Origin: Entrophospora sp. SA101 | Taxonomy: Eukaryota > Glomeromycota > Glomeromycetes > Entrophosporales > Entrophosporaceae | Length of the DNA: 15,470 nt | Assembly: GCA_958430865.1 (NCBI GenBank) | Contig: CAUDNR010000182.1 | Span: forward strand, 11,495 to 26,964 | Reading direction: 5' to 3' | Shown: positions 8,663-15,470 of the stretch, in pieces | Position numbering within the stretch: position 1 is the first letter of the stretch | Layout: each line of letters starts with the position of its first letter | The notes under the pieces: generated by a model | Told to the model about the DNA's origin: nothing | Databases searched by the model: none | The model's input: the letters and a program-made list of their open reading frames with translations, nothing else | Made by a program: the position numbers and the translations under genes

Positions 8663-11155
8663 ATGGCAACGTTTGAAGAAGTTGGAGAACAGTTAGAAAA
8701 GGCTGAAGAAGAATATGGAGAGGTGAAGAAGAAGCTAGAGGATTTAGAAAGTGAAAAAGGAAAGCAGAAAGGGAAAAAGATGTTCGGAGGGAGGAGGTGT
8801 TAGAATGTAGAAGGAAGATGCGAAAATTTGAGGGAAAAGGTAATGAATGAACAAATTGTGTAAAAAAAAAAAAAATACATAAATTATTTTTCGTTCATTC
8901 CATTTAGTGTTTGCACTCATGAGTACAAACACTAATTCCATTTCGTTTATTTATTTATCGGTTGACTTTTTTTTTCCACTATCAATTAGTATTATTTTTT
9001 TTTTCTTCAATAATTTTTTTTAAATTGCCTTTTTTCTACCATATTGTTTCATGAACAAGGTAAGCAAGCAATCAACACATGTTTATTGGGAGGATAGTTG
9101 GAAAGTTATCAGTTGGGAGTAACAAAGCTAGGTTATACATAACTTATTTTAATGGTGAACAAAAGACATGTTATCAAGATATGATGCTGTTACAACAATC
9201 ACTGAGTCATAGAGTAGAGCATTCGTTCAGTTGTCTGTTGTCCACATCAGTTTACAGGAATGTTTAGTAAATACTATTTGCAATGTTTGATTAACCTGTT
9301 TTGATTTTTGACAGACATGCTTAAAAATAAGGGAATATCAAGACTAGGTATAAAGTTGTTGTCTTTAACTTTTGTGGTAATGTGCATTTGATTCATTGTT
9401 ATTCACTATTTTGTACTGAATAGGAGGTCTTGGAGGAACAACTTACAAAGGACTGGAAGGTGGTTTTTTTTATGAAGGTGTTGATCTTACTAGTGCTACT
9501 GTATGTCAGAGAGAACCAACTATTAACAGACTGCTTGAATGTATGTTTAAAGAACACATTATTCTATTTAGATCACCACCAATGACAGGAAAAACATCCC
9601 TTGGACAACTACTTGAGGCCAAGTTGCTCCAATTAGATGAATTGCAGAATGGATCAGCTTGTGTTTTTCGCATTTCAATGATATGGATGGAAAACTTGAT
9701 TGATTCTCATGGACATTTGCAGATGGATTTCAAATGCTTATGAATATAACATGGAATGAGTTTCTCCAGCAATGTGGTGATAAAAAAACATATTTGATTA
9801 TCGATGAAGTGCAAAAAATATATAGGAGAACCTTGTCATTGTGGAAGTGCATTTTGGAATGCATTTAAGCGCATAATGCAAAACTTGCAGCTTTCCATTG
9901 TAGCATTGGCCCCATATGGTCACTATGGTGCTTATGCTACTCGTGAAAAACGTTCAGACATGGACATTTCACCACTTAATAAACTTACTACAAAAAACAA
10001 AATGGGGATATAAAGATATTTGCTATACCAAAGAAGAATTTAGAGTTTATTTTGATCGATTTTGTGAAGAACATCTTAAAGAAAAATTGGTAAAAGATGA
10101 CATTCCATATCTTTTTAACTATTTGTCCAAAATAACAGTTTACCATCCAGGTCTAATTGTTTACACTATGGATCACATTGGTGAAAGATTTACCAAAAAA
10201 GACAGTAATTCTTTATCTTTTGATATACTTTTTTCTTATCTAAAATCTCATGATTTTAATGATCTCCTCAAGGTAATGTATTATTATATTTTTTTATTGT
10301 TCTAATAACTAGTTGTATTTACTAAACAATTTATATACGGTATACATTTCCAGACTATCCATGCATTTTATCCAGCTTCTGATCTTTCATATGAAGAAAG
10401 AAGAATTGTTGATGCTGTACTCTTCAAAAAAGGGGGTCTTGATTATGAAGCAGAGAAAATTCCAAATGATGGTCGACTTCTTAAGACCAATGCACTTGTT
10501 GATACAAGTTCAAACAAATCACATATTGCACTGCTTGATTTTCCAGCACCATTGCACTGAGTAAAATACCATCAAAACCGTTTTGGTGCAATAAGCCAAT
10601 CTAAACCACCTCCTAGTATATTCAATGAATTTATCAAATTAGTTTTCACAAAAATGAATCCAAAAATATTGCAAAAAAGTAAAGGCAGAGGCACAGATGG
10701 CCATCTTCTTGAATGTGTCTGGCAAATGGAATTTTACCATGCCTCGATGCAGATTTTACCTGAAGATACTTATGCTTCTGTAGATGCTTTGAATCAAAGG
10801 GTTACATAGACTTTTATGTAAATGACAAGAAAAATGGGCAATTGAACTATTAAGAGATGGAGATAGACAGTTAGAACATCAACAAGGGTTTGAAGAAGGT
10901 GGTATATATGTCCCTATTCTTAAACATGCAGATAAGTGGGCACTTATTGATATTCATAATAGTGGAATGGATTATTCAGAGCCAGAACAACATAAAAAGC
11001 ATGATATATATGTTCTCTGCACTGAAAACTTTGAATCTGTTCAATTGATATATCCTGACGGATCTGAAGAATCTGTTCAATTGTTAGGTGAAGAAGAAGA
11101 TTTGCTTGGATATGATATCTCGGACTTTTTAAATGATCCAATGGAAACTGATTAA
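8663..11155 (+). pseudogene. Crinkler-like P-loop NTPase / PD-(D/E)XK nuclease, decayed
   Basis: Fragments in order: ATG at 8663 and a Glu/Lys-rich coiled coil; a QQSLSHRV...LLSTSVY segment (to ~9260); GGLGGTTYKGLEGGFF after a 76-bp intron (9348-9423); Walker A in LFRSPPMTGKTSL (~9567); Walker B in LIIDEVQ (~9794-9814); a sensor-like LSIVALAPYG; WGYKDICYT; an 81-bp intron (10273-10353); then WQMEFYHA, IDFYV and WAIELLRDG, the nuclease-like end, and a stop at 11153. Breaks: frameshifts near 8755, 8815, 9709, 9812-9826, 9998-10002, 10789 and 10831, several in A or T runs, plus a TGA at 10558 where relatives, as I remember them, carry arginine. Known members of this NTPase-nuclease fusion class are linked to Crinkler effectors. 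This copy cannot encode a full protein unless many breaks are assembly errors. Confidence 0.8.
8905..8934. mobile_element. 30-bp hAT-type terminal-repeat remnant with 8-bp target duplication
   Basis: TAGTGTTTGCACTCA (8905-8919) meets its reverse-complement partner (8920-8934) head to head with one mismatch and no interior. It is flanked by identical 8-mers ATTCCATT at 8897-8904 and 8935-8942. TAGNG ends plus an 8-bp duplication are the known hallmarks of hAT elements, so this reads as an element whose whole interior is gone. Confidence 0.65.
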
Positions 11156-11416
11156 ACTATCTGATCATGTTATATTTTTACTGAAAATTGTACTGACTAA
11201 AGTAACAAAATTTATTACATTGTAAATCTTATTCTTTTTGTGCAAACTTTATTATGGGAGGGGTATGTAGATCCTAAGCCATAGGCAATATAATATTAAA
11301 TGGGAATTCCAGCATCCAATCCCTGATTTTAGCTGACAAAAAATCAAGTAAAAAGACACATTACTTTTTTATATTCATCTATCTTTCCCCTATAAAAAAT
11401 TTTTATTAGTTAGTAT

Positions 11417-12044
11417 TGTTGCCGGAATTAGATTTTGACGCAGATTTTTTGGTCGAATCTCTTAATTCCGGGACAATTTAAATTTTATTTCTATCTTTAT
11501 TTTTATTTATATTATTATTTAATCTATTCTTATTTTCATTATTGTTATTTTTATTATTTTTATTTATTAATTCTATTTATTTATTAATAACGTGTATAAT
11601 TATTATCATCTGAATTCGTGTTACGTCCCGTCTATTTAATTTTTATTATTATTAATTAATCCATAGCATATTCATATTTATTTGACTCTATTTAGTAGAG
11701 ATTAATGACAATTGCCCAGACCGGGCGGAATCTCCCAAGTACAAACCGGGCGGAATCGCCCAATTCGGGCTAATATGTATATAAAGAACTTGATTTCGAC
11801 CTAATGTAAAAACAACTTTGTTATAAGTTAATTAGTTTCGACTATGAAAAACTTGATAACAAGTTAATTAGTTTCGACTAAATAAAACTAAATAAATAAA
11901 ATAGTAATATTTTATTTAAATAACTTTTATCTTCTTTAACCAAAAATTATTCACTAATACCAAAATCAATTCGTTGATCCTCTATTCATTCTTGCAAAAA
12001 CAAAAATAATTATTATCACGCTCTCCCAAATTTAATCAGTAACA
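11417..12044 (+). mobile_element. Solo LTR of a Ty3/Copia-class retrotransposon
   Basis: Starts TGTTGCCGG and ends AACA, giving the classic TGTT...AACA inverted ends over 628 bp. It is flanked by the 4-bp direct repeat GTAT (11413-11416 and 12045-12048). A TATATAAA promoter motif is at 11778-11785. Upstream of it are two ACCGGGCGGAATC motifs, and downstream a tandem pair of a ~37-bp unit containing AGTTAATTAGTTTCGACTA. No internal domain or second LTR is in the window, so it is a solo LTR left by recombination. Whether Ty3 or Copia type cannot be told from the LTR. Confidence 0.75.
11778..11785 (+). promoter_or_regulatory. LTR TATA box
   Basis: TATATAAA just after the GC-rich ACCGGGCGG motifs, where the U3/R boundary of an LTR would be expected. 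It suggests the LTR reads left to right. Confidence 0.45.
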
Positions 12045-12076
12045 GTATGTTATAAACAAATAAAATGCTTTGTAAG

Positions 12077-12168
12077 AAAAAAAAGTGCCCATTTTTATTT
12101 GCAAGTTTATCAGTTAATAATAAAAATGACCGTTTTTTATTTGTGGCTTTATCAGTTACTTAATAATA
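12077..12168. repeat. Two-unit tandem repeat, about 45 bp
   Basis: Two diverged copies of a unit containing CCATTTTTATTTGCAAGTTTATCAGTTA, the second with CCGTTTTTTATTTGTGGCTTTATCAGTTA in the matching position. Non-coding. Confidence 0.55.
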
Positions 12169-12234
12169 TTCCAGAACTATAAAATCTTATTCTCACATTC
12201 CGTTTTAATCCCAGATTTACAAATGTCCCTATAT

Positions 12235-12385
12235 TAATATAAATGACATAATGGAAAAAAAAATTCCATATTGTTTACTCAACTGGTTGCTGCTTTTATG
12301 AAATAAACTGAACATTTACAGAGTGATAAACATGATCATGGAGATATAATGGAATATTCTGGAGTGTCATTTTTTACAGGGTCAA
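12235..12385 (+). repeat. Second copy of the Crinkler upstream block, without a gene
   Basis: Matches 8392-8525 in the same orientation but is followed by unrelated DNA and then the inverted repeat at 12505 instead of a coding start. It may be the promoter of a neighbouring family member lost to the transposon insertion, or the other end of a duplicated or mobile segment. Confidence 0.6.
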
Positions 12386-12504
12386 GCAATAAAATTTTTT
12401 TCAGCATTGGTTCCTATATTATGGCATTCATGAACATTTGATGCAAATAGATTGAAAAAAATAAAAGCAGTTCAGAGCATGACTATGAAACCAAACAAGT
12501 GATA

Positions 12505-12892
12505 AATTCTTTATGACCATTAAAATTTCTATAAATAGTTTTTTGTGAATTTCACTATAACTTATTAACCAATACTCCCATAAAGTAATTACCATATGAA
12601 AGCTTAAAGTATTATACACCTTTTCATTTACTATCAAATCTTTTAAAGTGATATTGAGAAATAATCTGAGGTTTTAAGTGAAAAAGTAATACCGCTTTTG
12701 AATAGCTGTGAATTCATGTAGAGAAGACCTTTCGATATGAAAGAGTATTCATTAGAAAGCTTTAATGGAGTACTTTCATTTTAGTCTAACAACAAAGTTC
12801 GAGCTTATTATAAAAATAATGAGATATTTTAAAAAAACTTCATGTGACACGAATTTCGAATTTATTTTCACATATAGAAAAGCAGCCTCAGG
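12505..12892. repeat. Left arm of a ~390-bp inverted repeat
   Basis: Reverse complement of 14200-14587 at roughly 94% identity by eye. The inner edge ends with the shared CCTCAGG. It is the opening block of the dispersed repeat family (copies A and B) in the opposite orientation; the minisatellite part is absent on this side. Confidence 0.85.
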
Positions 12893-14199
12893 GAAGATTG
12901 CTTTTACAACAGATGAATCATGAAAAATTTCAGGTTGTGTTTCAAGAACCTGAATAATAATATTGTTATTATAAAAAATAAATATTTAGATGAAATCTGT
13001 TTCCATGGCAATGAACAGAACATGACACATATTTGTATATAGGTTTCATAAGCAATATCAAACATCAACTTACATTTTTTAGACAAATTTCTAGCCTAAT
13101 GATGGAATCACAGCAATCCCATGTTGTGGTCCGTCTGGTCTTCACTGGTGTTTTTAATCCTCCTCCTTTTACACCTGCATGATAAGATTTTTTGAAAAAA
13201 TTTATAATTTTTTTACACTTTGACAAAATGGTGTTGGAAAACTTTAACTTTACTAAATCAGTTGTAATTAAATTTATATGGTGGGCTAAACAGCTTATTG
13301 GTAAAATATTAGGATATTGTTGAGAGATTAATCTTCTTGCCATTTGCATAGCTGCTTCACCATCTGAAACCACTACCACAAATTTTTCTGGACCAATTGA
13401 AGTTAAAACTTTTTCGATTTCATCAGCAATGTAATTCCCAGTATGAAATTCACCTGATTCATCTACCAAAGAATGAATATATTGCTTTCTATTTGGAGTA
13501 ATTATAACAAATGCATAAATTGATTTTCCTAAAGGATCACACCATCATCAATGGCTATAGTAGTAAATATAAATTAAATAAAGACATAAAGATGAATTAA
13601 ATTGATAAAATATTTAATAATTTATCAGATTTGATACCTAATGTTAAATTAACTTCATTTTTAAGCTCCTCATTAATTTTATTTAAGACTAATGAAATTT
13701 CTTTATTCAAAATGGTAGTTGAGAGTGTGGTTTTTTTTGGAGGATTATACCCAAAGCACAAACTTTTTGTAAAATCCACAAAGAAAAGATGGCTTACAGT
13801 TGAAAAAGAAATACTGCAATATATAAAAAATTGAACTAAAAAAACAATTGAATAGACAAGTACGTTAATTGACAAACATATATTATATAATATAATTGCA
13901 TAATATAACTGTTTTTACCTAATGCTTGATTTATTCTCTCTCTTGCGTCAACTTCTGCAGAAGAATCAAAATAATTGGTAATGGATGGATTAGATGAATT
14001 TATCTTCTGTATTTTATTAGAACTTGAAGATTGTTTTATCAGTATTTGCATGTATTCAAGTTTCACATTAGTTGGCACTGCAGAACAATGTAAAGCTAGA
14101 TGCCCTTTCAAAAGTTCAGGATCCCTCTAGACCAAGCTTCTGTGCAATAATGACATTTGACAGAGAAGTGGTCATCTCCTATTAGTCGTGTGACATTTT
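12893..14199 (-). pseudogene. hAT-family (DUF659-type) transposase fragment, four exons, frameshifted
   Basis: Exons on the minus strand: about 14199-13919, 13835-13638, 13554-13074 and 12949-12893. Introns are 83, 83 and 124 bp with GT-AG ends. In order: a BED-type zinc finger (FSVKCHYC, then HLALHC); a linker ending INQAL; SHLFFVDF and GYNPP; a DUF659-like core with VNLTL and IDGW around intron 2; VSDGEAAM, CLAHHINLIT, GGGLKT and RLEICLKN. A one-base loss near 14124 breaks the finger and another near 13546 lies just after the first catalytic-type aspartate. The usual TRW is TRR here. The C-terminal hAT dimerisation domain is missing because coding stops at the inverted repeat. A stop lies just upstream of the N-terminal part and no ATG is visible, so both ends are truncated. 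Not functional. Confidence 0.82.
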
Positions 14200-14587
14200 C
14201 CTGAGGCTTGCTTTTCTATGTGAAAATAAATTCGAAATTCGTGTCACATGAAGTTTTTTAAAAATATCTCGTTATTTTTATAATAAACTCGAACTTTGTT
14301 GTTAGACTAAAATGAAAGTACTCCATTAAAACTTTCTAATGAATACTCTTTCATATCGAAAGGTCTTCTCTACATGAATTCACAGCTATTCAAAAGCGGT
14401 ATTACTTTTTTCACTTCAAACCTCAGATTATTTCTCAATATCGCTTTAAAAGACTTGATAGTAAATGAAAAGGTGTAGAATACTTTAAGCTTTCATATGT
14501 TAATTACTTTATGGGAGTATTGGTCAATAAGTTTTAGAGAAATTCACAAAAAACTATTTTATAGTAATTTTAATAGTCATGAAGAAT
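14200..14587. repeat. Right arm of the ~390-bp inverted repeat
   Basis: Pairs with 12505-12892. The inner edge starts CCTGAGG; the outer side continues without a break into the rest of copy B, whereas the left arm stops at 12505. Confidence 0.85.
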
Positions 14588-15470
14588 TGTATGTAGATGG
14601 GATTCATCAAAAACTAAAAGGTATTTTATTAGTGATTGTTTTATATTGATTAAATTTTCATTAATGATTATTATGAGTATCCATCAATCAGTAGTTGTTA
14701 TAGCAACATTAAACAATAATATCAGCAGCAATAAATAGCAAACGATGACAACGATCATCTTTTTTGAGGATGATAATAAAGATTAAGATCCTGTTTGTAT
14801 ATGAGTAATCGAAGTAAGCATTAAGGACAAGATATATGATCAAAATATTTTAACAAACATTTTATCAATTATTCAATGTATAGGAGTAATCGAAGTAAAC
14901 ATTAAGGACAAGATATATGAACAAAATATACTAACAAACATTTTATCAATTATCCAATAGTTTGTATAGGAGTGATCGAAGTAAGCATTAAGGACAAGAT
15001 CTATGAACAAAACACTAACAAACATTTTATCAATTATTCAATAGTTTGTATAGGAGTGATCGAAGTAAGCATTAAGGACAAGATCTATTAACAAAATATA
15101 CTAACAAACGTTTTATCAATTATTCAATAGTTTGTATAGGAGTGATCGAAGTAAGCATTAAGGACAAGAACTATGAACAAAAAAACATGCTAACGAATGT
15201 TTATCAATTATTCAATAGTTTATATAGGAGTGATTGAAGTAAGCATTAAGGACGAGATCTATGAACAAAAAAGCATACTAATGAATGTTTATAATTTATA
15301 CAAGAGTGATCGAAGTAAGCATTAAGGACAAGATCTATGAACAAAATATACTAACAAACGTTTTATCAATCATTCAATAGTTATGTTTATTATTTATTTA
15401 TGTTTATAAATTTCTCTTTTATATTTAATAACATCACTATGATAAATAATTAAATGAATAAAGTCAGAGA
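14209..15470. repeat. Dispersed repeat, copy B (runs off the window)
   Basis: Same order as copy A (3066-4190) and same orientation: opening block, minisatellite, AT-rich tail. Copy B has a longer array and keeps the ~30 bp missing from copy A. The tail unit starting at 15385 is cut by the window end. Confidence 0.8.
14793..15379. repeat. Minisatellite, about 85-bp units, seven copies
   Basis: Units contain GGAGTGATCGAAGTAAGCAT and AAGGACAAGATCTATGAAC and end with TTTTATCAATTATTCAATAG. Cores begin near 14810, 14893, 14978, 15060, 15145, 15233 and 15312. Most units keep the CpG in GATCGAAG, unlike copy A. Confidence 0.88.

Noticed and set aside
10944..11141. 65-codon minus-strand frame
   Set aside because: Antisense of the nuclease-like end of the Crinkler-like pseudogene.
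13631..13834. 67-codon plus-strand frame
   Set aside because: Antisense of the second transposase exon, whose minus-strand translation matches the hAT family.
14793..15379. CRISPR-like array
   Set aside because: Units are head-to-tail minisatellite repeats with similar sequence throughout and no unique spacers, in a eukaryotic genome.

Overview
This is eukaryotic DNA, very AT-rich, with short (75-124 bp) GT-AG introns. The protein families match an arbuscular mycorrhizal fungus of the Rhizophagus type (Glomeromycotina): a tyrosine-kinase-like protein kinase with a CxxC-x9-CxxC front end, a Crinkler-like P-loop NTPase/nuclease, a hAT/DUF659 transposase with a BED finger, and a small secreted cysteine-rich protein. 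The assignment rests on recognising families by eye; no search was run.

Layout. A two-exon protein kinase gene lies at 61-1510 (+) and looks intact. From 1511 to about 6870 no gene is supported. That stretch holds degenerate ~150-bp repeats (2030-2505), a dispersed repeat (copy A, 3066-4190) with an internal ~85-bp minisatellite and a ~125-bp AT-rich duplication, and a 9-bp minisatellite (4998-5175). At 6985-7557 (+) I reconstruct a three-exon gene for a 136-residue secreted protein with a signal peptide and ten cysteines in the mature part. Its introns contain in-frame stops, so unspliced reading hides it.

An upstream block shared with a second site (8392-8525 and 12235-12385) precedes a decayed Crinkler-like gene (8663-11155, +). 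That gene has a coiled-coil start, a Walker A/B NTPase core and a PD-(D/E)XK-like C-terminus, broken by about seven frameshifts and one nonsense codon. Between its first two exonic fragments sits a 30-bp head-to-head pair of hAT-type termini with an exact 8-bp target duplication.

The right third is transposon-rich. There is a solo LTR with TGTT/AACA ends and a 4-bp target duplication (11417-12044). It is followed by a ~390-bp inverted repeat pair (12505-12892 and 14200-14587) enclosing a four-exon, frameshifted hAT transposase fragment on the minus strand. Copy B of the dispersed repeat (14209 to the window end) carries seven minisatellite units.

There is no operon logic here. The two genes that look functional, the kinase and the secreted protein, are islands among decayed mobile DNA and a decayed effector-like gene, a setting typical of fast-evolving accessory regions in such fungi.
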